Assembly (NCBI RefSeq): GCF_003721515.1
Contig: NZ_RJJD01000015.1
Location: 100,258 to 164,257, forward strand
Direction: 5' to 3'
Source of the DNA: Rufibacter latericius
GTDB taxonomy: Bacteria > Bacteroidota > Bacteroidia > Cytophagales > Hymenobacteraceae
DNA length: 64,000 nucleotides
A model generated the notes under the pieces. It was not told where the DNA came from, ran no database searches, and worked only from the letters and a program-made list of their open reading frames with translations. The position numbers were made by a program, and so were the translations under genes. Of the stretch, positions 24,248-33,800 are shown piece by piece (the stretch's first letter is position 1; each line of letters starts with the position of its first letter).

Positions 24248-25276
24248 ATGAAAAGTGGTGCCACTGGCAAAACAGGAGTATTATTGGTAAACCTCGGCAC
24301 GCCGGATTCTCCCAGCGTACCGCACGTGCGTAAATATTTGCGCGAATTCTTATTAGATAAACGGGTGCTGGACATTGCGGCTCCTTCCAGATATATGTTG
24401 GTGAATGGGGTGATTGCCCCGTTTCGGGCTCCTAAATCGGCGAAGATCTATGCGCAGCTTTGGACGGAACGCGGCTCGCCGTTGCTGTTCCACGGACTTG
24501 ATCTTCAGCGGCAGGTGCAGGAGCGGTTGGGCAAAGACTATCACGTGGCCTTTGGCATGCGGTACCAGAGCCCAAGCATTGAGAATGCCTTAAAAGAGTT
24601 GCAGGAAAAGGTAGTGGACCGTATTGTGGTGTTGCCGTTGTTTCCGCAGTATGCCTCGGCCAGCACAGGTTCTGTGCAGGAGAAGGTGATGGAGATTGTA
24701 AGCAAGTGGGAAGTGATTCCAGACATCAGATTCATCAGCACGTTCTGCAACCACCCGGGCTTTATTAGCACCTTCGCCGAGATTGCCCGCGAACACATGG
24801 CCAAGCGTGACTATGACCATTTCGTGTTCAGTTACCATGGCTTACCCGAGCGCCAGATTCTGAAAGCCAGCACCAAAGGCTACTGCCAGTTAGGCACTTG
24901 CTGCAACACGTACCACAGCCGCAACCGCTACTGCTACCGCGCCCAGTGCTTTGAGACCTCGCGCCAATTGGCTAAAGCCCTAAACATCCCCGAGGACAAA
25001 TACACGGTCTCATTTCAATCACGGCTGGGCAAAGATCCGTGGCTGCAACCCTATACTGATTTTATCCTGAAGGATTTAGCGGCTGCTGGCGTGAAAAGCG
25101 TACTGGCGTTCAGTCCGGCCTTCGTAGCCGATTGCCTGGAAACCACCATTGAAGTAGGCAAGGAATTCAAGGAAGAGTTTGAGGCTGCCGGCGGTGAGCA
25201 CTGGCAATTGGTGGAGAGCTGCAATACACACCCCACCTGGATCAATGCCGTGACGCAGATGGTGCTGGAAGCGTAA
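24248..25276 (+). CDS. hemH: Ferrochelatase with internal cysteine-rich insertion
   Basis: 342 residues from the ATG following AGAAAGCGT; seven in-frame upstream codons were excluded because the family begins just before GVLLVNLGTP (10-19). The active-site His lies in SYHGLPE (H197). Iron is inserted into the porphyrin ring in the last step of haem synthesis. Between 211 and 234 there is an insertion with five Cys (213, 218, 219, 229, 234) not present in the E. coli enzyme. A class of bacterial ferrochelatases with an internal Cys motif binding a [2Fe-2S] cluster is known, and this protein may belong to it. It stands alone, with its own promoter and terminator. Confidence 0.95.
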   Translation: MKSGATGKTGVLLVNLGTPDSPSVPHVRKYLREFLLDKRVLDIAAPSRYMLVNGVIAPFRAPKSAKIYAQLWTERGSPLLFHGLDLQRQVQERLGKDYHVAFGMRYQSPSIENALKELQEKVVDRIVVLPLFPQYASASTGSVQEKVMEIVSKWEVIPDIRFISTFCNHPGFISTFAEIAREHMAKRDYDHFVFSYHGLPERQILKASTKGYCQLGTCCNTYHSRNRYCYRAQCFETSRQLAKALNIPEDKYTVSFQSRLGKDPWLQPYTDFILKDLAAAGVKSVLAFSPAFVADCLETTIEVGKEFKEEFEAAGGEHWQLVESCNTHPTWINAVTQMVLEA

Positions 25277-25309
25277 ATTCTTTAACAATCAAGCATTACG
25301 TTAGCACTA

Positions 25310-25350
25310 AAAAGAAGAGGCCCCGGCAAACACTGGGGCCTCTTCTTTTT
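25310..25350. terminator. hemH terminator, usable in both directions
   Basis: AAAAGAAGAGGCCCC / GGGGCCTCTTCTTTTT with a short imperfect loop, between convergent gene ends at 25276 and 25411. Confidence 0.88.
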
Positions 25351-25358
25351 ATGTTTTC

Positions 25359-25397
25359 TGTTTTACACCTGGTTTCTTTAACATAGGCCTAAATCAG
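25359..25397. repeat. Gene-end palindrome, copy 11 (degenerate)
   Basis: CTGTTTTACACCTGGTTTC with a weak right arm AGGCCTAAATCAG. It lies 13 bases past the stop of the LOG-family gene. Confidence 0.5.
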
Positions 25398-25410
25398 TTA
25401 GGAATAATTC

Positions 25411-25992
25411 TTAAATCCGCTTGAAGTCCACCCATTTTTCAGTGATGATATGCGAGTGATTCAGTATTAGGTCTAGCAACTCTTCGCCTTGTTCGGCGAT
25501 AATAATATTCTGGCGATGCTCGGCCTTCACGAAACCTTCAGCCACGCTTTGGTCCATCATCTGCAGAAACGGGTTGAAGTAGCCGTTTACGTTGTACAAG
25601 GCGGCAGGCTTCTGAATGATCTTCAATTGATTCCAGGTCACGATCTCGCAGAACTCATCAAATGTCCCGAAACCGCCTGGCATAGCCACAAACGCATCGG
25701 ACTCGGCGGCCATCAAGGCTTTGCGTTCGTGCATGGTCTGCACTACGTGTAGTTCGGTGAGACCCGTATGAGCCACTTCCATGTCTACTAAACTCTGCGG
25801 GATTACCCCCACTACTTTGCCGCCTCCGGAAAGAACTGCATCGGCAATGACACCCATCAAACCCACGTTTCCGCCACCGTACACCAACCGGATGCCTTTC
25901 TCCGCGAACAAAGTTCCTAAAGCTTGGGCGGCTTCACGGTAAACCGGATTGTGGCCGCTGCTGGCCCCACAAAAGATGGCGATGCTTTTCAT
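25411..25992 (-). CDS. LOG-family (TIGR00730) nucleotide phosphoribohydrolase
   Basis: 193 residues, the family length. GGGNVGLMG (40-48) and PGGFGTFDE (105-113) are the two signatures of LONELY GUY-type enzymes, which release a base from cytokinin- or AMP-like nucleotide monophosphates; the PGG.GT..E motif includes the catalytic residues. Bacterial members act on AMP or nucleotide damage products, and the actual substrate here is unknown. Cytosolic and monocistronic. Confidence 0.92.
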   Translation of the reverse strand: MKSIAIFCGASSGHNPVYREAAQALGTLFAEKGIRLVYGGGNVGLMGVIADAVLSGGGKVVGVIPQSLVDMEVAHTGLTELHVVQTMHERKALMAAESDAFVAMPGGFGTFDEFCEIVTWNQLKIIQKPAALYNVNGYFNPFLQMMDQSVAEGFVKAEHRQNIIIAEQGEELLDLILNHSHIITEKWVDFKRI

Positions 25993-26043
25993 GTTCTTAT
26001 GGCTTAAAGGTAAGGTCTGGCAAAGGTAGCGATTCCTGGGTTT

Positions 26044-26083
26044 CTGTTTCGGGCTTGCTTTTGTAAAAACAGGCCAAAAACAG
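26044..26083. repeat. Gene-end palindrome, copy 12
   Basis: CTGTTTCGGGCTTGCTTTT pairs with AAAAACAGGCCAAAAACAG. It lies 51 bases upstream of the LOG-family start codon. Confidence 0.65.
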
Positions 26084-26105
26084 GTATAAGCCTACCTAGC
26101 CAATT

Positions 26106-26258
26106 ACGTAGCGTCGTTTCATTGTACCGATGTGTTTCTACGCAGCAATCCCACTTGCACTATGCCACAGAAGCCTTTTTGCTTCGGAATTTGGGTTGTC
26201 TGTGGAGAATCGGTTTCGTTGCAGGCAGACACGCCGTTAGGGTGTAACGACGCTACGT
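26106..26258. mobile_element. MITE-like inverted-repeat element without a gene
   Basis: Perfect 13-bp terminal inverted repeats ACGTAGCGTCGTT (26106-26118) and its complement (26246-26258). A second nested pair, CCACAGA / TCTGTGG, sits at 26165-26171 and 26199-26205 about the same centre, and further patches of the two halves also pair. The size, terminal repeats and lack of an ORF fit a MITE-like or structured repetitive element. Target-site duplication is not evident. Confidence 0.6.
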
Positions 26259-26293
26259 TTTCGGCTCATTTTCACAAATGCGGGCCGAAAACA
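26256..26293. repeat. Gene-end palindrome, copy 13
   Basis: CGTTTTCGGCTCATTTT pairs with GCGGGCCGAAAACAG. It overlaps the right end of the MITE-like element by 3 bases and adjoins the proS terminator. Confidence 0.65.
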
Positions 26294-26294
26294 G

Positions 26295-26326
26295 AAAAGG
26301 GAGCCGCTCTTCAGCAGTTCCCTTTT
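26295..26326. terminator. proS terminator
   Basis: AAAAGGGA / TCCCTTTT stem with additional imperfect pairs inside. Confidence 0.7.
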
Positions 26327-26384
26327 CGTCATTCTGATCTTATAGAAAACGAGAGACATTTCCACATCTCCTCATTTCCAAATA

Positions 26385-27863
26385 TTAGTACGCTCTGGCG
26401 AAGTACACGCGTCTGCTGGAAGGTTTGCCGGTTACCATGTCAACGCCGTCTTCCTCGGGAGTGTCCAGGGCGATGCAGCGGATGGTGGCTTTGGTTTCTT
26501 CCTTGATGCGTTCTTCGGTCTCTGGCGTGCCGTCCCAGTGGGCCAGTACAAAGCCTGGCTTCTCATCCAAGATGCGCTTGAACTCCTCGTAAGAATCTAC
26601 CTTAGTGGTGTTGGCTTTCTGGAAGTCTAAAGCGCGTTGGAAGATGTTGGTTTGCATCTCATCCAATAACGCAGGAATGATGTTTACCAGGTTATCGAAC
26701 TGCTGCGAGCTTTTCTCTTTGGTATCTCGGCGGGCAACTTCAGCAGTTCCGTTCTCCAGGTCACGTCCGCCAATGGCGATGCGCACCGGCACGCCTTTCA
26801 ATTCCCACTCGGCAAACTTGAAGCCGGGACGCTCGGTGTCGCGGTCGTCAAACTTCACCGAAATACCTTTGGCTTCCAATTGCTTTTTCAGGCCTAGAAC
26901 CTTCTCAGAGATCTGCGCCAGTTGCTCTTCTCCTTTGTAGATCGGCACGATCACTACCTGGATTGGGGCCAGTTTTGGAGGAAGCACCAGACCTTCGTCA
27001 TCGGAGTGCGCCATTACCAGGGCTCCCATTAAACGGGTACTTACTCCCCACGAGGTTCCCCATACGTGCTCCAATCCACCTTCTTTGGTCGCGAATTTCA
27101 CGTCAAACGCCTGCGCGAAGTTCTGGCCCAGGAAGTGGGAAGTTCCGGCTTGCAGGGCTTTTCCGTCTTGCATCAAACCTTCAATGCAGTAGGTATCCAG
27201 GGCTCCGGCGAAGCGCTCGTTTGGCGTTTTCTTTCCCCTGATGACCGGCAGGGCAAGGAAGTTCTCGGCGAAGTCGGCGTAGACGTGCAGCATTTGCTCG
27301 GTTTCGGCGATGGCTTCCTGTGCGGTGGCGTGGGCGGTGTGGCCTTCCTGCCATAGGAACTCAGCGGTACGCAGGAACAGGCGCGTACGCATCTCCCAGC
27401 GCACTACGTTTGCCCATTGGTTGATGAGCAACGGCAGGTCGCGGTAGCTTTGAATCCAGCCTTTGTAGGTGCTCCAGATGATGGCCTCTGAGGTAGGACG
27501 CACAATAAGCTCCTCTTCCAGTCTGGCATTGGGGTCTACGCGCAGTTTTCCGGGTTTGTCAGGATCGGTTTGCAGGCGGTAATGCGTTACAACGGCGCAT
27601 TCTTTGGCGAAGCCTTCAGCATTTTGTTCCTCGGCCTCAAACAAACTTTTGGGCACGAATAGGGGGAAATACGCGTTAGAATGTCCTGTTGCTTTGAACA
27701 TGTCATCTAACACCCGTTGCATCTTTTCCCAGATGGCGTACCCGTACGGTTTGATCACCATACAACCGCGCACCGCCGAGTTTTCGGCCAGGCCGGCCCG
27801 TTTCACTAACTCATTATACCAGAGAGAATAATCCTCACTACGTTTAGGCAACCCTTTGCTCAT
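26385..27863 (-). CDS. proS: Prolyl-tRNA synthetase, archaeal/eukaryal (type 3) form
   Basis: 492 residues. This is the short form without the bacterial editing insertion, usual in Bacteroidota. Class II motifs are visible: [20 protein letters not shown], motif 2 region [20 protein letters not shown], and motif 3 with [18 protein letters not shown]. An anticodon-binding domain follows, and the C-terminal zinc-type domain ends in YFARAY. It charges tRNA-Pro. It is monocistronic, divergent from the lipoprotein/porin pair to its right. Confidence 0.97.
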   Translation of the reverse strand: MSKGLPKRSEDYSLWYNELVKRAGLAENSAVRGCMVIKPYGYAIWEKMQRVLDDMFKATGHSNAYFPLFVPKSLFEAEEQNAEGFAKECAVVTHYRLQTDPDKPGKLRVDPNARLEEELIVRPTSEAIIWSTYKGWIQSYRDLPLLINQWANVVRWEMRTRLFLRTAEFLWQEGHTAHATAQEAIAETEQMLHVYADFAENFLALPVIRGKKTPNERFAGALDTYCIEGLMQDGKALQAGTSHFLGQNFAQAFDVKFATKEGGLEHVWGTSWGVSTRLMGALVMAHSDDEGLVLPPKLAPIQVVIVPIYKGEEQLAQISEKVLGLKKQLEAKGISVKFDDRDTERPGFKFAEWELKGVPVRIAIGGRDLENGTAEVARRDTKEKSSQQFDNLVNIIPALLDEMQTNIFQRALDFQKANTTKVDSYEEFKRILDEKPGFVLAHWDGTPETEERIKEETKATIRCIALDTPEEDGVDMVTGKPSSRRVYFARAY

Positions 27864-28065
27864 TTTTTGTATCTTTGATAAAGAAGAAATATATAGCGAA
27901 TCTTGAATTATACGGCACAGATTTTGCTTAATTTCTTAAACGAATCCATACCTTTTCTGCCCAAAAATACGTTAATATATCCGAATAGAAAGGTTGGCGA
28001 ACCGGATACTCGTGTTATTGGTTTCGTGAATTGATCTAGCATCCATTACCAACTACTATACTCCA

Positions 28066-29160
28066 ATGAAATACTATACAAATAAACTGCTTATACTGCC
28101 GCTGCTGGGTTTTCTGGCGGCTGGGTGTAGCACGTCTTCTAACTTACAGACCAGTGAGGCGGATGATGTGTATTTTTCCTCTTCAGACAAAGTAACCTAC
28201 GTAGAGCCGGCGGCGCTAGAGCAACCAGGCGCCGGTGACACCGAGGCCGTGGAAGGCGATGATGCCTCGCGCGATATCACAGAACGCGTAAGCGATCCAG
28301 AGTCTTATGCTCAGAATCGCCGCAACAACAATAACAACACGCCTTACCAGTACTCTTACTATGATGCGCCGTTCGGGAACCCGTACTACGCGTATGCTTC
28401 TCCCTTCTACTCCCCTGGCCGCTACTACTCCAGAGCGATTATGATGGACCCTTGGATGGATCCTTTCTATGATCCGTTCTACGGACCTAGCATGGCAAGA
28501 ATGGCGATGTATGATCCTTTCTGGCCACGTCCGGGTTTATCCATCGGGATTGGCTTAGGTTTTGGCCGGTATTACAATCCTTGGGGATATGGCTACGGAT
28601 ACGGGTATGGCTACAATCCTTACAGATACGGTGGCGGATACTATGACAGTTACTACGGCGGAGGCCGGGTGATAGCCAACAGAGTGGCGTACGGTCGCAG
28701 AGATGACAGAGGCTCAAACCTGGCAGGTCGTAACCCTAACATCTCCCGTGACGGACGCGGCAACATTGCCGCCCCAGGCACCAGCAGATCAAGCAACGCC
28801 ACGGCCTTGGAGCCAGGGTACAGAAACCGTTCTACGTCTAGAGGCGGAGTTACCAATGCAGACGGCACTACTCAGTCGCGCCGCAGACAGGTAATCGCTC
28901 CTTCGGGAAGTCAGTCACAGGAAATAGGCGCTCCGGCTCAAGAGAGAAGATCGCGCATCAGTACTGGTTCTGAAGGCTCGCAGCCTATCAGACGCCAACG
29001 CGCGGAGTACACACCAGCCCCAGCTCCCAGAACATCGGAAAGCCGCTCCCGTTCTTATGACCCAAGTCCCTCTTATGAGCCGTCCCGCTCCTCTTCTTCC
29101 TCAAGCAGCAGCAGCGGCGGAAGCAGCTCAGGTGGAGGCAGCCGCAGAGGCAGAAATTAA
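28066..29160 (+). CDS. Lipoprotein with Tyr/Gly-rich and Ser/Arg-rich regions
   Basis: 364 residues. The lipoprotein signal ends at Cys21 (AAGC). An acidic stretch follows, then a Tyr/Pro/Phe-rich segment (about 95-160), a YGYGYG repeat (about 170-195), and a Ser/Arg/Gly-rich disordered C-terminus with long Ser runs. The composition resembles surface-exposed or matrix-like proteins rather than enzymes. It precedes the FadL-like gene by 19 bases on the same strand, so the two probably form an operon. I cannot assign a function. Confidence 0.8.
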   Translation: MKYYTNKLLILPLLGFLAAGCSTSSNLQTSEADDVYFSSSDKVTYVEPAALEQPGAGDTEAVEGDDASRDITERVSDPESYAQNRRNNNNNTPYQYSYYDAPFGNPYYAYASPFYSPGRYYSRAIMMDPWMDPFYDPFYGPSMARMAMYDPFWPRPGLSIGIGLGFGRYYNPWGYGYGYGYGYNPYRYGGGYYDSYYGGGRVIANRVAYGRRDDRGSNLAGRNPNISRDGRGNIAAPGTSRSSNATALEPGYRNRSTSRGGVTNADGTTQSRRRQVIAPSGSQSQEIGAPAQERRSRISTGSEGSQPIRRQRAEYTPAPAPRTSESRSRSYDPSPSYEPSRSSSSSSSSSGGSSSGGGSRRGRN

Positions 29161-29179
29161 TTTCCTTCTTTAAAACTAC

Positions 29180-30661
29180 ATGAAACGATATAGCTTTCTT
29201 TTGGCCTGCCTGGCGTTGCTAGGCAGTGCCGGGAAGAGCTTTGCCCAGAACGAGGTAGATGCTCTCCGTTACTCGCGCACAGATTTTGGAGGTACTGCCC
29301 GCTCCATGGGTATAGGCGGTGCCAACGTAGCCCTGGGTGGCGACGCGGGTTCTTTTTCCACTAACCCAGCCGGGTTGGGGCTTTTCAGACGCTCTGAGAT
29401 CACGGTTTCGGCGGGCGTAAACGTCAGCAACGTAAACAGCTCTGTATTTGGCGCTGAAACCACCAACAGCCGCAACAACCTCAACATACCGGGTTTCTCA
29501 GCGGTGTTCTCCACCCGCAAAGCCGATGATGAAGAAGGTGACTGGCGTTCCAGCTCTTTTGGGATAGGCTTTACCAGACAGAACAATTTCAACCAGCGCA
29601 CGTTCTACCGTGGTACCCGTACCGCAGATAACATTACGTTTGGTGAATACGCCGCACAACGGGCAAATGCTTTTGACTTACCCGCAAACTCCCTCCAGGA
29701 ACTGGCCTATGAGACTTTTTTGATTAACGAAGACGATGAAGGCTTCTTTTCCCCGAATGTTGTTGGGTCAAACGTGTTCCAGGAGAACATACAGGCTAGC
29801 GGCTCCCAGAACCAATGGGACTTTGCGTATGGTGCCAGTTTTAGAGACAAGCTCTTTGTAGGAGCCTCTTTTGGTTTGACCACGGTGCGCTTTAAGCAAA
29901 CCAGAATCTACTCTGAGGAAGGCCCGGCCACTGACATCACCAACCTGAGTTTGCGCGACGAGCTAACTACCGAAGGTTCTGGTCTTAGTTTACGAATTGG
30001 GGCTATATACCGCCCAAGTGATGCGTTACGTCTGGGTTTCTCGGTACAGACACCAACCTGGTACACCTTAACCGATCAGTTCAGCACCAACCTGGCCGTA
30101 AACTTCAACCAAGCCCCAGAAGACGGCGCCTCTCTGAACCAATTCTACGCCACTGATCCGGGAGAGTATGAGTACAGCCTCACAACTCCCTTCAAAGCCA
30201 GTGGTGGGGCAGCTTTCTTCATAGGCAAGAACGGATTCATCACCGCCGATGTAGAATATGTAGATTACAGCAGCGCCCGGTTAGACGCCGATGATTCTTT
30301 CCAATCGGAAAACCAGATCATCAAGACGGCCTATGATAAAGCCATCAATTACCGCATAGGTGCCGAGGCCCGCTTTGACATCTTTAGGGTAAGGGCTGGC
30401 TATGCCCTGTACGGAGATCCGTTCAAAGACAGCGACGTGAACCAAGCGAAGACGTACTACACCGGCGGACTTGGCATCAGACAGAACAACTTCTTTATTG
30501 ACGGTGCGCTGGTATACAGCAAATACAACAGCGTGTACTCGCCATATGTCAACTATGAGGTGAACAACCAGAACTCTGAGTTCTACAACTTTGGGGTGCC
30601 TACGGTGAAAAGCGAAAACAAAAACACCAGCTTCGTGGCTACTGTTGGTTGGAACTTTTAG
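29180..30661 (+). CDS. OmpP1/FadL-family outer-membrane transporter-like barrel
   Basis: 493 residues. Signal peptide 1-22 (ending SFAQ). The mature N-terminus, with ARSMGIGGANVALGGDAGS and then NPAGLGLF, is the signature of the OmpP1/FadL/TodX family in Bacteroidota (haemin-receptor or PorV-like annotations). The rest is a 14-strand-type barrel, ending in aromatic residues (VGWNF). Long-chain fatty acid uptake is a family role and would fit the beta-oxidation genes 15 kb away, but many Bacteroidota paralogues have no known ligand. Co-transcribed with the preceding lipoprotein. Confidence 0.88.
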   Translation: MKRYSFLLACLALLGSAGKSFAQNEVDALRYSRTDFGGTARSMGIGGANVALGGDAGSFSTNPAGLGLFRRSEITVSAGVNVSNVNSSVFGAETTNSRNNLNIPGFSAVFSTRKADDEEGDWRSSSFGIGFTRQNNFNQRTFYRGTRTADNITFGEYAAQRANAFDLPANSLQELAYETFLINEDDEGFFSPNVVGSNVFQENIQASGSQNQWDFAYGASFRDKLFVGASFGLTTVRFKQTRIYSEEGPATDITNLSLRDELTTEGSGLSLRIGAIYRPSDALRLGFSVQTPTWYTLTDQFSTNLAVNFNQAPEDGASLNQFYATDPGEYEYSLTTPFKASGGAAFFIGKNGFITADVEYVDYSSARLDADDSFQSENQIIKTAYDKAINYRIGAEARFDIFRVRAGYALYGDPFKDSDVNQAKTYYTGGLGIRQNNFFIDGALVYSKYNSVYSPYVNYEVNNQNSEFYNFGVPTVKSENKNTSFVATVGWNF

Positions 30662-30665
30662 TTTC

Positions 30666-30703
30666 TGCTTTTGGCCTGTTTTAAACAAAACAAGGCTAAA
30701 GCA
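30666..30703. repeat. Gene-end palindrome, copy 14
   Basis: TGCTTTTGGCCTGTTTT pairs with AAAACAAGGCTAAAGCA; it starts 5 bases after the stop codon and is followed by a terminator. Confidence 0.7.
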
Positions 30704-30705
30704 TA

Positions 30706-30750
30706 TAAAAAGAGAGGGCTCTCCTGCATTAGGAGAGCCCTCTCTTTTTT
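30706..30750. terminator. Strong intrinsic terminator
   Basis: AAAAGAGAGGGCTCTCCT and its reverse complement around GCATT, with a T-run. Confidence 0.92.
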
Positions 30751-30891
30751 ATGCCATGGGGTAAAAATTTAGCTCTTCAACCTGCTTTCATCTACTTGTT
30801 ATTGATAGGCCCAAGCTACTAACAGCCTCACTTGGCTTTTTTGACCTAGAGAGACACTACTATATTCAAAGACCAGTGCTCTCTTCCGCGA

Positions 30892-33800
30892 CTATAGCTT
30901 TACGAATTTCACTCTTTGCACTTCTTTCCCCAGTTGAACCTCCAGGATATACATACCCGGAACAAGGTTTGGCACCGCTAGTTTCTGCTCCAAAACAGTA
31001 TATTCCTTCTTAAGAACGTAATCTGTCATCTTTCTTCCCAGTTGATCCCTCACTAGAACTTTAATTTCACCTATAGCATTGGCAGCAAACTTAATCATTA
31101 GTTCTTCCTGTACTGGATTAGGACCTAAAGTAAGGGTAGATGCCGCCAAGCGGATGGTATGTTCCAGTTGCTCACTCGTGGCTTCGCAACCGGAAGTAAG
31201 CGTCTTTACTTGGTACCGACCGCTGTTCTTCACCACCAACTGCTGGCTTGTTTCTCCTTTGAGGGCCTTTTCATTAAAGAACCATTGATACGCATCTGCG
31301 GGAGGCGCAATCAAGGTATCTCCCTGGGTAGCCACCGGCACTTGCTTCGGATTGATTTTCACTTCCACCGCCCGTACCGGACTCTCACAGTCATTGACCG
31401 TTTGGGTGACGAAGAAAGTAGAAGTAGCTGAGATCACCGGGATGAAGGAGTTACCGGCAAAGAGCTTCTTCTGTTTCCCGGCATCCAAGTACCAGGTTAC
31501 ATTACTCCCAGAGGCCACCAAAGGCTGCAGGGTTGACCCTTCACACTGCACCGACAAGGCGGCTACGTTTGGCGCATCTGGAATCTGATACCGGTTGATT
31601 GTTACCCTGCTCTGGGAGACTTTTTCGCAAAGGGTAATGGTCCACTCCAGAATGGTTTTGCCATAGCCAATGTTTTGCACAACTGAGGTGGGACTTAACG
31701 GATTGACAATAGTTCCTTGGCCGCTGATCAGTTTCCAAAAGCCTCGGCCTTTTACGGGCGCATTCGCCTGCACTACAACCTGGTTTACTTCACACAAATT
31801 GAAAGGGGTTCCTGCTTGGGCAACCGTGGGGTTCTCTTTTCCGCAGTCATACACAACCACTGGCATTGGTGAAACCAGGACAGTATCACCAATGATGTTC
31901 ACCACCTCGTTGGTGGCAATGGGGCTATTGAAATCAAAGTAATTGTGGGCCGTATTCCTGATCACGGTGCCTTTTGGGTTCTCTGGATTTTGGGCGATGG
32001 AGAATTTGATGTATCCATGGCTCCCCGGTTCGTTAGCCTTATGGTCGGGCAGGTTGATGTTCTTGAAAGTAAACGTGATGACCGGCTTGCCTTTTCCCGT
32101 AACTGTATAGGTGAAAGGATGAGACGCGGAGCCTATCCGCAGCGAGGCAATATCAAGGTGTTCACTAATGGTGTCTTTCACCACCACATTGTACGCCACA
32201 TCTGTGCCGGTATTCTGAAAACGGATCAAATACTCCAATTCATCCTCGGCTTTGATATAATGCCGTTTGGTGATCCCCTTGGGGCTCACCTGTTTGTCAT
32301 TGGGGTCAAAACTGTCTACAATCTCCAGGCAGGAAATATCTACCTCCGCATCGGCGTCATCCAGAAAGAGATCATCAATTGGAATGGGCATTGCGTTAAC
32401 TGGGAGATTCACCGGGATGGTAGAGGGCTGGATACTTGCCACCGGACGGCTTTGCCCCGGATGGTACGGCACCTGGTCTGCCTCCAGACGATAGGTCATG
32501 GTTTGGGCCGGGACTTCCAGTCGGGTAGAAGCGCCCTGCTTGAGCTTTACTTTTCCCTGCTTCACCAAGGCAGCGTTTGCGTACACCCGGTAGCCCGTAC
32601 TATCTACCATGTCTTGGGTGCCTTCGTTGGAAATGGTAAATGCTGCAGTCTTCTCCTGATCTGTAAAACCAGCTGCCACTGCTACGCTTGCCTGATCCCA
32701 TTTTTGGCTTTGCGGAACACAGGAATTTTTAGGCGTGATAAACGCTTTCACGCATTGACTCAAGCCCCTGATGGACTCAATCCCGCAGATGGTAGAATCA
32801 GAGATCACGAAGCTATGGCGTTCACCTGCTTTTAAGGTACCAATCTCAAAAATCAGGGCAGAATCTTGCTTGGCTATCCAAGGCAAACTGCTGCTGAGAG
32901 GCACTACATATTGGGGATAGATAACTTTGATCTTGACGTTGTGCGCATCAGCGGAGCCTTCATTGGCATAAGTAACCATGGTGTTGCTGGTGAAACAACG
33001 CCGGCGCCGATCAGCCGCGATGTCAACCGATAGTACAGGACACTCTTTGATATTGTACCCGAAGTTCACATTCTTGATATCGCGATTCAGGCTGTCTGTT
33101 AGCACCGCAGTACTTTCCAAGCAAGATTTTACAACCTGCGTTCTGGAAGCAGGTGAAAGCACGGGTGTGATAGTGGTAGAGCCAAAAGGCGCTCTGAAGG
33201 AATAACTTCCTGCGCTATCTGACATACTGTATAAAGACCCCGGCTCAATCTTGATCAGTGTATTGGCCAAACCCTTCTCCGTGGAATCAAATCCGCAGTT
33301 AGCATTCTGGTCTTTGTATAGCCTGCCACTTATTCGGGCCGTCTGCTCTCCTTTTAAGGTATCTACCAACTCACCAATGAAAATATCGGCGTCGCCTTTA
33401 CTCTGCAGGAATTTGTCATTGACAGGAAACTTGTTGTAAAAAGTACCCGCTAATACCAAAGCTTTGCTCTTGGGCATATAGGATAGCTTTGAGTACGCTC
33501 CCGCATTAGGCCCACCATACGACTTAAACCCTAAAACTTCTCCTGAAGCATTCAGGTGAACTAAAGCTGTGCCTGAGTACCCGGCCGTTTCTCCCTTGAT
33601 AACTACACCATTGAAGACGAACTCTGAGTGTAGGCTGGTGGAGAAGTACAAACCCTCTTTAGCAGGCAGTAATGAGAGTCCATAGTGGAACTTCTTAAAA
33701 GGGACTGCCCACTCAGCCACTCCGTTAGCATCCAGTTTCAGTAAAACATTGCCTAAAGTGTTGTCATAGGTGATACCATCAATAGTTACCTTTTTACTAT

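Larger units (their letters stand above)
25993..26384. other. Intergenic repeat cluster between LOG gene and proS
   Basis: 392 bases. It holds a gene-end palindrome (26044-26083), a roughly 150-bp inverted-repeat element (26106-26258), another gene-end palindrome (26256-26293) and the proS terminator (26295-26326). No open frame with coding character was accepted. Confidence 0.7.

Noticed and set aside
28540-28680. TATGGCTACGGATACGG repeats as a minisatellite element
   Set aside because: They are in-frame codons of a Tyr/Gly-rich stretch of the lipoprotein gene, so they are best explained as coding low complexity.
31945-32835. 296-residue open frame antisense to the T9SS cargo gene
   Set aside because: Shadow frame; the minus-strand protein has a complete signal peptide, domains and sorting signal.
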